Assembly: GCF_902833645.1 (NCBI RefSeq)
Contig: NZ_CADFGE010000001.1
Span: 682,001 to 746,000 of the forward strand
Reading direction: 5' to 3'
Length of the DNA: 64,000 nucleotides
Source of the DNA: Paraburkholderia fungorum
Lineage (GTDB): Bacteria; Pseudomonadota; Gammaproteobacteria; Burkholderiales; Burkholderiaceae
A model generated the notes under the pieces. It saw nothing but the letters and a program-made list of their open reading frames with translations. It had not been told where the DNA came from and made no database searches. Positions 28,149 through 36,839 of the stretch are shown here, one piece after another. The first letter of the stretch is position 1. Every line of letters starts with the position of its first letter. Position numbers and translations under genes: made by a program.

Positions 28149-29450
28149 TCAGGCGGTTCGATACTGATTGCGCGATTCCGGCGTGCGATACAGCACCAGC
28201 GTCGCGATCAAGCCGCAGATTGCCGCCGCGCCGAGGAACAACCCCGGTGCGGCCTTATTGGCGGTAGTGTGAATCAGCAGCGTCGAGATGGCCGGCGTAA
28301 AGCCGCCGATCGTCGTAGCAAGGCTGTACGCCAGCGAAAAGCCGGCGGTCCGCACTTCGACCGGCATCACTTCGGTCAGCGCCACCACCATTGCGCCGTT
28401 GTAGCTGCCGTACAGGAACGACAACCACAACTCGACCACCAGCAGGCGAACGAACGACGGTTCGGCAACCAGCCATTGCAGCGCCGGATACGCGGTGATG
28501 ATCGTCAGAATCGTAAAGGCCAGCAGCACCGGACGGCGGCCGATGCGATCCGACAACGCGCCCGCGAGCGGCAACCAGACCAGGTTCGACAAACCGATGC
28601 AAACGGTGACAACAAGCGTATCGATCGACGACAGCTTCAGCACTTCCTTGCCGAAGGTCGGCGTGTAGGCCGTGATCATGTAGAACGACACGGTGGTCAT
28701 GATGACCATGCCCATCCCGCCCAGCACGATGCCCCAGTTCGCGGCCATCGTCTTCATGATTTCCCCCATGCTCGGATGATGCTTGCGCGCCGTGAATTCC
28801 TCGGTTTCCTGCAGCGAACGGCGAATCAGGAACAGGAACGGTACGATCAGGCAGCCGATCAGGAACGGCACGCGCCAGCCCCAGGCCGTCATCTGGTCGG
28901 CCGGCAGCACCTTGTTGAGCACCACGCCGATCAGTGCGGCGAACACCACGGCGACCTGCTGGCTGCCCGATTGCCACGCGCAATAGAAGCCCTTGTTGCC
29001 CTTGGTGGCGATCTCCGACAGATAGACCGACACACCGCCAAGTTCAACCCCGGCGGAGAAGCCTTGCAGCAGCCGGCCGAACAACACAAGTACCGGGGCG
29101 AGGACGCCTATGGTCGCGTAGCCTGGGATCGCCGCGACCGTGAGCGTGCCGAGCGCCATCAGCCCGAGGGTGAGGATCAGGCCTTTACGCCGGCCGTGAT
29201 GGTCGATGTAGGCGCCGAGTATGATCGCGCCCAGCGGACGCATCAGGAAGCCCGCGCCGAATACCGACAGCGACAGCATCAGCGACGCAAATTCGTTGCC
29301 GCTCGGGAAATAGGTCTTGGCGATCGCGGATGCGTAATAGCCGTAGACCATGAAGTCGTACATCTCAAGAAAGTTGCCGCTGACCACGCGGAAAACCGTC
29401 TTGACCTTGGATTCTCTGGATGAGGAAGGAGCGTGTGACGCAGTAGACAT
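28149..29450 (-). CDS. MFS transporter, metabolite:H+ symporter (citrate/tricarballylate-like)
   Basis: Inner-membrane carrier of 433 residues with 12 predicted membrane segments. The N-terminal part [20 protein letters not shown] and the loop [20 protein letters not shown] are typical of the metabolite:H+ symporter (MHS) branch that includes citrate and tricarballylate carriers; [17 protein letters not shown] and [11 protein letters not shown] are further MFS signatures. The ATG at 29448-29450 is chosen; the open frame upstream lacks similarity. It is not beside citrate-catabolism genes, so the substrate (probably an organic acid) is a family-level guess. Confidence 0.82.
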   Translation of the reverse strand: MSTASHAPSSSRESKVKTVFRVVSGNFLEMYDFMVYGYYASAIAKTYFPSGNEFASLMLSLSVFGAGFLMRPLGAIILGAYIDHHGRRKGLILTLGLMALGTLTVAAIPGYATIGVLAPVLVLFGRLLQGFSAGVELGGVSVYLSEIATKGNKGFYCAWQSGSQQVAVVFAALIGVVLNKVLPADQMTAWGWRVPFLIGCLIVPFLFLIRRSLQETEEFTARKHHPSMGEIMKTMAANWGIVLGGMGMVIMTTVSFYMITAYTPTFGKEVLKLSSIDTLVVTVCIGLSNLVWLPLAGALSDRIGRRPVLLAFTILTIITAYPALQWLVAEPSFVRLLVVELWLSFLYGSYNGAMVVALTEVMPVEVRTAGFSLAYSLATTIGGFTPAISTLLIHTTANKAAPGLFLGAAAICGLIATLVLYRTPESRNQYRTA

Positions 29451-29751
29451 GACATTCTCTGAATAGCCCGTCGCCACGCAGACTGGTGGCGCTCGGGCAG
29501 TTGAAACGATCCACCGCGTTCGGCAAGCGGATCCCACGGCAATTTGAAACGCGCCGGGGGCGCTGCATTTTCATGCTGAACAGATTTACACGGTATCAGG
29601 GTAAACGTTGTGAAATACCCGAAGCCCGCAACACGTAATGTTACCTTTGATGGCACCGTTGCGCATTCCATACAGTTTCATTACAAACTACGCTTGCTCC
29701 CCTCGCGATAAACTTTTTGCAGACAGGCCATTCCCGTTGACCACCCTTCCG
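29451..29751. other. divergent intergenic region, MFS and acetyltransferase genes
   Basis: A 301-bp region between divergent starts. The middle part (about 29580-29700) is more AT-rich than its surroundings and probably holds both promoters. No convincing motif pair or repeat was recognised. Confidence 0.35.
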
Positions 29752-30276
29752 ATGCAAACCTCCCCCGCACTTTCGTTGCGCCCCGCAACCCTCGCGGATG
29801 CAGCGCTGATCGCCTCGATCCATAGCACCAGTTGGCAGGCTACGTATCGCGGCCTGTTGCCGGACGCTTTCCTCGACGGCGAAGTGACGCGTGAGCGGGC
29901 CGCCTACTGGGAAGCGCGCCTGCGCGCGCCGGGCGGCGAGCGCCGCATGGTCCTGATTGCCGAACTCGCGGGCGAGCCGATTGGTTTCGTCTGTGTCGAG
30001 CGGCAACCGGAGTCCGCGTGGGGCGTTCTGCTCGACAACCTGCATGCGCTGCCCGGCCATCAGGGGATCGGCGCCGGCAAGCTGTTGATGCGCGCGGCCG
30101 AAGACTGGGCTCGCGCACAGGGAGAGTCGCAGTTATACCTTTATGTGCTCGAAGGCAACACGCCGGCAATCGGATTCTATGAAAGACAAGGCTGGCAGTT
30201 CGTCGGCGCCGAACCGGATCATATGGGCGGCGTGGATATTACTGCTTTGCGCTACGTGTACCGGCTGGATCGATGA
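29752..30276 (+). CDS. GNAT-family N-acetyltransferase
   Basis: A 174-residue acetyl-CoA-dependent acetyltransferase. Motif order fits GNAT: LRPATLADAALIASIHSTSW at the N-terminus, the central strand VLLDNLHALPGHQGIGAGKL with the acetyl-CoA pyrophosphate loop HQGIGAG, and the C-terminal VLEGNTPAIGFYERQGW. The start at 29752 gives the usual N-terminus; longer in-frame starts exist without support. The acceptor cannot be inferred. It stands between a transporter and the second TPR gene, with no obvious operon partner. Confidence 0.85.
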   Translation: MQTSPALSLRPATLADAALIASIHSTSWQATYRGLLPDAFLDGEVTRERAAYWEARLRAPGGERRMVLIAELAGEPIGFVCVERQPESAWGVLLDNLHALPGHQGIGAGKLLMRAAEDWARAQGESQLYLYVLEGNTPAIGFYERQGWQFVGAEPDHMGGVDITALRYVYRLDR

Positions 30277-30450
30277 GATGGCCGCGTCCGGTCGAGAAAG
30301 TACATGCCTAATAGGATTCGTCTGATCGATACCGACTGACGTGAAACGTACGCTGCCGGATGGTTTTCCATCCATTCGCGCCGGCGCGAGATGTGCGCTC
30401 ATCCGCACGCACAACGGCGCGTTCACCGGCCCATCGCCCGGCGGATTTTC

Positions 30451-32478
30451 ATGCGACAGCCGTCCCATCCCGAAGACACGCCCGCTATCTCATCATCCGC
30501 CGACCGCCTTTCGGGCCCGGGGCGTCTGGTAGCCGCGGCGGTCGCCGCGCATCGCGCCGGCCGGCTCGATGAAGCCGAGCCGCTCTACCGGCAAGCACTC
30601 ACGCTTGACCCGCGCCATGCTGAAGCGCTGCATTACTTCGGCGTGCTGCATCATCAGCGCGGCTTGCACGCCGCCGCGGCGGCTTTGTTGGAACACGCCC
30701 TCGTAATCGATCCCACCGACGCGGCTTGCTGGAGCAATCGCGGCCTTGTCGCCGCCGCGCTCGGCAATCATCACGAAGCGACGCGGTTCTACCGGAACGC
30801 GCTGCAACTGCAACCCGATTTCGCCGACGCGCACAACAATCTCGGCGTGGCGCTGCAAGCGCAAAACGCTTTCGACGAGGCGATCCAGGCCTATCATGAC
30901 GCGCTTGCGCTCGACCCCTCTCTGGCCGACGCGTATCTGAATCTCGGCACCGTGCTCGCCAGGCTCGAACGGCACGACGAGGCGCTCGCCTTCTATGAGC
31001 GGGCGCTGGCACTCGCCCCGTTTTCTGCCGACGCGTACTTCAACGCCGGCAATGCCCAGATGGCGAAAGGGGACAGCGCGGCGGCGATCGCGTGCTTTCG
31101 CCGCGCCGCCGAGTTGCGCCCCGGCTTTGCCAATGCGCACATCAATCTGGGCAGTGCAATGTGCAGGCTCGGCCACTATGCCGACGCCGAGCAGCAGTAC
31201 CGCCAGGCCGTCGCCCTGAAGCCAAACGCCGCCAATCTCGTGTGCCTGGGCGCCTCGCTCGGCGCGCAAGGCCGTCTCGACGAGGAGGAAGTGTTCTATC
31301 GCGGCGCGCTCGAACTGGACCCGGACTATGCGCACGCGCACACGAGCCTCGGCGTCCTCGCGAGGAATCTTGGCGCGTGGGACGACGCCGAGCGCCACCT
31401 GCGGCGTGCCATCGCGCTCATGCCCGACAATCTCCCCGCTCGTGCCCACCTCGGCATGGTTTTACTGGCCGCCGGCCGCTATGAAGAAGCATGGCCTTAT
31501 TTCGACGACCGCCAGGTCCATCTCACCCATGCCGACAGTCGCCACAACTCAATACGCCCGCAACTGCCGCTGCCGCAATGGAAAGGAGAGCCTCCGGACA
31601 CCGCCAAGCGCGACAATGCAACGGCCCCGCGCAGCGCACGCCTGCTGGTCATTCACGAGCAAGGTCTGGGCGACAGCCTGCAGTTTGCGCGCTACCTGCC
31701 GTTGGCACTCGTACGCTTTGCGCAGGTTGGCTATATTTGCCCGCGACCTTTGCGGCGCCTGTACGAAGAGTCGTTCTGTACGCGTTGGCCTGGTCTCGTG
31801 TTGCTCGATCCCCTACGCCCCGAACTGGACAACTGGGACTGGTACTGTCCTTTGATGTCCCTGCCGATGGCGTTCGGCACCCGACTGGATAACATTCCCG
31901 CCCCCGCAACCTATCTGCATGCCGATTCCGCGCGCGCCGCCGCGTGGCAGGCGAGGCTCGCTCAGTTGCCCAATCCCGGACTTCCGCGCGTGGGCGTGGT
32001 ATGGGCAGGAGGCCATTCAGGCATGGCGGAGGACAAAGTGCGCAGCATGACGTCCGCGCAAATGGCACCGCTGCTCGCCTTGTCACACGTACGCTGGATC
32101 AGCCTGCAAAAGACCGATGACGTTTCGAAGCGCGCCGATACGGCGAGCCAGGCACGCCTGACAGACTGGACCGATGAAATCGCCGACTTCGCCGACACTG
32201 CCGCGTTGATCGAAAACCTCGATCTGGTGATCTGCGTCGACACGTCAACGGCTCATCTTGCTGCGGCGATGGGTAAGCCGGTATGGCTGCTCAACCGCTT
32301 CGCAGGATGCTGGCGCTGGCTGCGCGATAGAAATGACAGTCCCTGGTATCCCACCATCCGCATCTTCAGCCAAGCACAGCGAGGCAACTGGGACGAGGTG
32401 CTCGTACGGGTCGCCGCAGCCCTGCAGCATGAATTCCCGCGCGAGTTCGTTCACGACGGCGGTCGGCATGCCCGGTGA
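30451..32478 (+). CDS. TPR protein with GT9-like glycosyltransferase domain (copy 2)
   Basis: A 675-residue paralogue of the TPR protein at 26172. A Pro/Ser-rich leader of about 30 residues is followed by roughly ten TPR units (to residue ~360). The GT-B-like C-terminal domain opens with VIHEQGLGDSLQFARYLPLA and ends with DLVICVDTSTAHLAAAMGKP, the same two landmarks as copy 1. The two proteins differ enough to have different partners or acceptors. The start ATG at 30451 is preferred, as an upstream in-frame ATG (30391) gives a basic unconserved extension. Function unknown; protein or surface glycosylation is a hypothesis. Confidence 0.78.
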   Translation: MRQPSHPEDTPAISSSADRLSGPGRLVAAAVAAHRAGRLDEAEPLYRQALTLDPRHAEALHYFGVLHHQRGLHAAAAALLEHALVIDPTDAACWSNRGLVAAALGNHHEATRFYRNALQLQPDFADAHNNLGVALQAQNAFDEAIQAYHDALALDPSLADAYLNLGTVLARLERHDEALAFYERALALAPFSADAYFNAGNAQMAKGDSAAAIACFRRAAELRPGFANAHINLGSAMCRLGHYADAEQQYRQAVALKPNAANLVCLGASLGAQGRLDEEEVFYRGALELDPDYAHAHTSLGVLARNLGAWDDAERHLRRAIALMPDNLPARAHLGMVLLAAGRYEEAWPYFDDRQVHLTHADSRHNSIRPQLPLPQWKGEPPDTAKRDNATAPRSARLLVIHEQGLGDSLQFARYLPLALVRFAQVGYICPRPLRRLYEESFCTRWPGLVLLDPLRPELDNWDWYCPLMSLPMAFGTRLDNIPAPATYLHADSARAAAWQARLAQLPNPGLPRVGVVWAGGHSGMAEDKVRSMTSAQMAPLLALSHVRWISLQKTDDVSKRADTASQARLTDWTDEIADFADTAALIENLDLVICVDTSTAHLAAAMGKPVWLLNRFAGCWRWLRDRNDSPWYPTIRIFSQAQRGNWDEVLVRVAAALQHEFPREFVHDGGRHAR

Positions 32479-32820
32479 ATCGCTCGCAAGCCGCCAGCCA
32501 GTAAGCCGCTTTGCCTTCCAGCCTGCGGGGTCCCTGCGCCAAGGCTGAATACCACGTCCGTTTGGCAAGCCTGAAGCACTCCGTGGGATTGACATGGACT
32601 CCGGAGGATCGTCACTTCTTTTCGGAACAATCCGATCGTCAGCTCCGTCGCTTCGAGGCATCATCTTCGATACTCCACTGGCTTCGCAGCGACCGCTCCT
32701 GTCTTGGGCACAGCGCTCGCCTATGGCGTTGTGTACCGCGTTTTACGCGCATCGCTTCGAAGCCAGAGTCCCCTGAGCCGCCAGCCCACGGCCCCTTTAC
32801 GAGCCGCTGCGAAGAAACCA
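32479..32820. other. intergenic region before the unrecognised membrane-anchored protein
   Basis: A 342-bp gap with no supported gene; short ORFs in it have no recognisable composition or motif. It probably contains the promoter of the gene starting at 32821. A GG-N10-GC spacing near 32562-32576 resembles a sigma-54 element only weakly. Confidence 0.35.
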
Positions 32821-34014
32821 ATGTCGACCACGATCCCTCTCACCCTGATCGAAGGCTCCATGGCGCTACCTAGCCTGGCGCCGCTCGGTCGCCTGCTGCC
32901 CCCGCCATTCGGCCGCGATTGGGCACTGCTGCCGCCAGGGTACAGTTTGAGAGCTGAACTCAAGGCGCTCTACGCGGCCGTGTTACGTACCTTTTGTTTG
33001 AATGCGGAGACCATCCGCGCGCTCTGTCAATGGGAAACGCGGCGCTTGCCACCAACTGCGTCATCAGGGCTCAACGCAGCCGCTCCCTCGACGACTGTGT
33101 TCGACACACCGGTAGACGAATCTTTGCGAATGTCCACCGAAGCCGCACCTTTCTCGCCGGTTAGCGCACCGGCGGCTCCAGCCTCGCCGCGCGGGGCACA
33201 ATTGCGTTGGGGTGCGCTAGCCGGAGGCGCCTGTGCGCTCGGCGGCGCCGCGATGCTTGCCTGGGTTGCGTTCGATCATCTGGCCCAGCGTCACCCGATT
33301 AGCGATGTCAAACCAGTGGCCAGGGCTCCGGCTCGCCAGCAAGCACAACTGGCTAATCCTCATTCGTTTGACGCCGCTGTCGTTTCCAATGCCACCGCCG
33401 ACAACCATGCAGCGGTGCTTGCACCGAGCGCCGCGTCGTCGCCGGTATATGTGGGAGGCGCGTCCGGATCCACGCCCGCATCCGCACCCGCATCGCCTGA
33501 AAGTTTGCCGAATGCGCTTGCCGCTGCTCCGCTACGCGATTTCACGGCAAGTCCCGCTCCCAAAATCGTCACGCCGGTCAAAACCACGCCGGCGCGCGCT
33601 TCCGTCGGCAAGCACGTATCGCGCCGCCAGGATAAGCAGCGCAAAGACGCCGCGAACCGATACGAAAGAAGCAACCGCCGTTCGCAACTCACCATCGCAA
33701 CGCGATTGGCACCGCAGTTGCCACGCACTTCGCCGATGAACGCCGAAGTGTCACAAATTGCCGTGCCGGCGATCGCGCAACGAACGACACCGGCGCCATC
33801 GTCGGCGGGTCCTTACTCGCCACTTGCGCCGTCGCAACTCGGTACCGGCGAATACGCGTCGATGACCACGTCAGCCGCCACCCACCTGCGCAATATTGCG
33901 CCGCCATCGCGCCCGGTTTCGTCGATCAATCCGCCTGCAACCGGCGGGACCGAATGGATCAATCACGTGTCGCAACGTCGCGTAACCGAGGTGCCCGACC
34001 AGTTCGCCAGGTAA
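32821..34014 (+). CDS. unrecognised membrane-anchored protein with disordered C-terminal region
   Basis: I do not recognise this 397-residue protein. From the ATG at 32821 it begins MSTTIPLTLIEGSMALPSLA. Residues ~1-70 look folded, with GRDWALLPPGYSLRAELKAL. A single hydrophobic segment lies near residues 130-150 (WGALAGGACALGGAAMLAWV). The remaining ~245 residues are rich in Ala, Pro, Ser and Thr, with a basic patch (KHVSRRQDKQRKDAANRYER) and no obvious domain, suggesting a long disordered domain anchored at the inner membrane. It has its own terminator, shared with the convergent DUF2968 gene. Confidence 0.65.
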   Translation: MSTTIPLTLIEGSMALPSLAPLGRLLPPPFGRDWALLPPGYSLRAELKALYAAVLRTFCLNAETIRALCQWETRRLPPTASSGLNAAAPSTTVFDTPVDESLRMSTEAAPFSPVSAPAAPASPRGAQLRWGALAGGACALGGAAMLAWVAFDHLAQRHPISDVKPVARAPARQQAQLANPHSFDAAVVSNATADNHAAVLAPSAASSPVYVGGASGSTPASAPASPESLPNALAAAPLRDFTASPAPKIVTPVKTTPARASVGKHVSRRQDKQRKDAANRYERSNRRSQLTIATRLAPQLPRTSPMNAEVSQIAVPAIAQRTTPAPSSAGPYSPLAPSQLGTGEYASMTTSAATHLRNIAPPSRPVSSINPPATGGTEWINHVSQRRVTEVPDQFAR

Positions 34015-34040
34015 GCGCCGTTATCTAAAAAACGCGAAAC

Positions 34041-34078
34041 AAAAAAAGCCCGGCAATTCGTTTTGCCGGGCTTTTTTT
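34041..34078. terminator. bidirectional terminator
   Basis: Stem AAAGCCCGGCAA (34045-34056) / TTGCCGGGCTTT (34063-34074) flanked by A- and T-runs, serving the convergent genes ending at 34014 and 34091. Confidence 0.93.
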
Positions 34079-34090
34079 GCACTCGTACGT

Positions 34091-34807
34091 CTACTTCCGG
34101 GTTGGCAATCCGAACTCAGTTTGCCGCTGCAATTGCATCACTTCGCCCTGCACCTGACGCAACTGCGCTTGTACCCGTTCCTTTTCCGCGTTTAGCGCAG
34201 CCGCCTCGCCTTGCGTCTGCCGCTGGTAGTCGTTGACCTTGGCCTGCTGCGTACGCGCAACATCGAGATCGGCCTGCAAGCGCCGCGCACGATCTTCCGA
34301 CAACGCGATAATATTTTCGATATACGCCTTCTGCGCTTGCAACTGCGTGCGGCGAATCTCAACGTCTGCAAGTTGTGCCGTCTGCTGGACGAAATCCGCA
34401 TAGATCGCTTCAGCACGACCGACGTCTTCCGATCTGATCACCCGCCAGAAATGCTTGTCCTGAAAAAGCGCGACGTAGTACGTCATTTCCTGCGGATAGA
34501 AAAACAGACTTGCGCCGTAACTGCCGTTATACGTGGTGCGTAGTTCGCTCAGCCTGGCGTCGTGAATCATCTGCATCAGTTCGGCAACGTTACCTTGTAC
34601 GTCGCCAGCGGCAGCCGATGTACTCGATGCTGCGCTACGCAGCGCATCCGCGACCGGTTGCGGCGTTAGCGTATTCATGGCCGGCCGCGTGCCGACCAGA
34701 GGTGCGGCCTCGTCGCTTTGTGCTGCCAGCACGAAACCACCATGCTGCAACAGCGCACACGAGGTCGCGAGCAGCATGGCGCGCCGTACTATTAAGGGGT
34801 ACTTCAT
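34091..34807 (-). CDS. DUF2968 family exported protein
   Basis: A 238-residue protein of a family known mainly from Burkholderiales, function unknown. A signal peptide covers roughly residues 1-29 (RRAMLLATSCALLQHGGFVL then AA). The middle reads NVAELMQMIHDARLSELRTT and GSYGASLFFYPQEMTYYVAL, the conserved part of the family. The last ~90 residues form a strong predicted coiled coil (LQADLDVARTQQAKVNDYQR and following). The ATG at 34807 is chosen because the signal peptide follows directly. It is convergent with the unrecognised protein upstream on the plus strand. Confidence 0.8.
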   Translation of the reverse strand: MKYPLIVRRAMLLATSCALLQHGGFVLAAQSDEAAPLVGTRPAMNTLTPQPVADALRSAASSTSAAAGDVQGNVAELMQMIHDARLSELRTTYNGSYGASLFFYPQEMTYYVALFQDKHFWRVIRSEDVGRAEAIYADFVQQTAQLADVEIRRTQLQAQKAYIENIIALSEDRARRLQADLDVARTQQAKVNDYQRQTQGEAAALNAEKERVQAQLRQVQGEVMQLQRQTEFGLPTRK

Positions 34808-35192
34808 ACGTGCATGCTCCATGCAAATCCAAAACAGCCTTGGATTATCGCGCGGAATAGCCGTTAAGCGAAGCATTCAAACGCCGCACTGAAGGACTTT
34901 AAATCGAGATAAATCGATACCGAATGATTTGGCCAGGCGAAGCCGTCAGTCGCGAAATAAAAGATTTCAGATAGGACAAAAACGCAACAATCTGACTCGT
35001 GCGGACGTTTCGGAATCTGCACCGCACTCGCGCGAATTCGACCTCGAGCATCGTGACAATAGGGAGATAGCGGCCGCGAAGATGCCGGTGGCACGCTGCA
35101 AGAATCTTCGTGAACAACCGCACTCGAAAGCGCGGCTTAAAGGCATGGCCTTTAGACCGCGTTTCTGGAATCGCGTCTTTAAAACCGCGCGT
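34808..35192. other. intergenic region between DUF2968 and glutamine amidotransferase genes
   Basis: A 385-bp stretch, AT-richer than its surroundings between about 34870 and 34990. Close to the amidotransferase stop there are imperfect direct repeats, GCGTCT(TT)AAAACCGCG at 35173-35189 and 35189-35203, the second running into the coding end. No clear terminator or gene was found. Confidence 0.4.
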
Positions 35193-36698
35193 CTAAAACC
35201 GCGTTTCGCGTGCCACCCGCAGGAAGGTGTCGAGCAACGGCGTGCAATCGAGCAATTCGGGACCGCCCGCGCGATGAAACTCCGGGTGCCACTGCACACC
35301 CATCACGAACGGCGCGCGCCGATAGCGCACGGCCTCGATGATGCCGTCCGACGCCGACACGGCCTCGATATTCAGATCGCGACCGAGCGTCTTGACCGCC
35401 TGATGGTGGATCGAATTGACGATCGCCTCACGCCGGCCAGGAAACATATTGACGAGCGTCGAGCCGTCCGGGAAATGAATGCTGTGCCGATGCTGGTCGT
35501 AGTTCTCGTTGACGTGCGCGCCGGCGGTCGGCACGTCGGTGGCGATGTCCTGATACAAGGTGCCGCCAAACGCCACGTTGATCAACTGGCAACCGCGGCA
35601 TACGCCGAGCACCGGCTTGCCGGACTCGATAAACTCATGCAGCAGTTCGAGCTCGTACATGTCGCGCACACGGTCGCCCGGCCACTCGGGGCTCGTCGCC
35701 TGTTCGGCATAGGACTGCGGCGACACATCCGCGCCGCCCTGCAGCAGCAGACCGTCAAGGTGCTTCGCATAGTCGCGCAAACGGATATTGCTCGGGTGAA
35801 GCATGCCTTGATGGCCGACCGTCGGAATCATGAACACCAGCACGTCACGCGACATGACCCAGTGCGCGATCGATTCCTCTAGATATTGCAAGGTCTTGCC
35901 TCGCAGCCCCTTCGCACCCGGTTCGGGGTGGAAAATGCGCGCGGACACGCCGATGCGCAGCGTGCGCTGCGTGATCCGCTGACCGGCGCGATCGAACAGC
36001 TGGCGGGCGCGCGCCGCGATGATGCGTCCAAACACGGTCCATGCCGAGTCGCTCTGCTTAAGATAGCGCGGCGGCGACGGTGGCAAGGCGTTCGGCGGCG
36101 GCGGGTTCGTTGCCGTGAAATCCGGCGCAGCGCCGAACCCCGGCGGCGGCGAGCCGGCCGGGCGAGTCGCGGCCGCGGCTTCTTCCGCCTTTTCGGTGAG
36201 AACCACCTCGTCAGCGGGCACGCTCAATCCGCCTGCGAGCGTTTCGTTGCTCCCGGGCGCAGCGGGACGTGAGGCTTGAACCTTCGCGGCACGCTCGGCT
36301 TTGGCCGCCGCGCGCTCGTGAACCTCGGTCTCCTGTTGCGCAGTCGACGCGGCCGCCGAACTGCGTGCCTCGGCCGCATCGCGTTGCTGCGCCGTTTGCG
36401 GATGCGTGGGGGTGACCGTGGAAGCGCTATCAGGGTTGTCGGTGGACGATCTCACCGCGGCCTCTTCGGCAGCCGGTGTCACCACGTCCTTGACCGGAGA
36501 CTGGATGGCGTCTTCATGCGAGAGCGGCAGCGTAGCCGCCGGCTCGGGCGGCAGCGTGTCGGGCTTTGACACGCCGGAAGTCACGCCGGACGAAGTGGGC
36601 GCCGTTGCGGACGTGGGCGACGTTGAAGGCGATGGCGTCCCCGAAGAGGACGACGGGCTGCCGGGCTGGCCGGCATTTTCAGGTTTGTTTTCGCTCAT
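35193..36698 (-). CDS. class I glutamine amidotransferase (gamma-glutamyl-GABA hydrolase-like) with long disordered N-terminus
   Basis: The C-terminal ~255 residues are a PuuD-like amidase domain, which hydrolyses gamma-glutamyl bonds. It begins LRIGVSARIFHPE, then LLQGGADVSPQSYAEQ, the nucleophile elbow LGVCRGCQLINVAFGG (C367), and the WHPEFH catalytic His/Glu (H471, E473), so the triad is intact. The first ~240 residues are a Ser/Pro/Thr/Ala-rich low-complexity extension with a helical Ala/Glu/Lys segment (residues ~105-150). PuuD-type enzymes are normally about 250 residues, so this protein is twice the usual size. No puu genes are adjacent, so the substrate is open. Confidence 0.83.
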   Translation of the reverse strand: MSENKPENAGQPGSPSSSSGTPSPSTSPTSATAPTSSGVTSGVSKPDTLPPEPAATLPLSHEDAIQSPVKDVVTPAAEEAAVRSSTDNPDSASTVTPTHPQTAQQRDAAEARSSAAASTAQQETEVHERAAAKAERAAKVQASRPAAPGSNETLAGGLSVPADEVVLTEKAEEAAAATRPAGSPPPGFGAAPDFTATNPPPPNALPPSPPRYLKQSDSAWTVFGRIIAARARQLFDRAGQRITQRTLRIGVSARIFHPEPGAKGLRGKTLQYLEESIAHWVMSRDVLVFMIPTVGHQGMLHPSNIRLRDYAKHLDGLLLQGGADVSPQSYAEQATSPEWPGDRVRDMYELELLHEFIESGKPVLGVCRGCQLINVAFGGTLYQDIATDVPTAGAHVNENYDQHRHSIHFPDGSTLVNMFPGRREAIVNSIHHQAVKTLGRDLNIEAVSASDGIIEAVRYRRAPFVMGVQWHPEFHRAGGPELLDCTPLLDTFLRVARETRF

Positions 36699-36839
36699 AA
36701 CTGTCAGACAGGCGCCTTTCACGCGAACGAATGAATATGCCCTGATTATCCGCTAGCCCGGCAAGCCCGGCAAACGCGCACACAATTGCTCACATTGTTG
36801 CAGCTCAAGGTTGCAACTCAAGGCGTGAGATCAACGCGT

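Noticed and set aside
32550..32600. Sigma-54 promoter (GG-N10-GC) before the gene at 32821
   Set aside because: Only the GG/GC spacing fits; the flanking consensus is poor and it is about 245 bp from the start codon.
32511..32873. Short ORF in the gap before 32821
   Set aside because: No RBS, no recognisable motif, and it overlaps the better-supported downstream gene in another frame.
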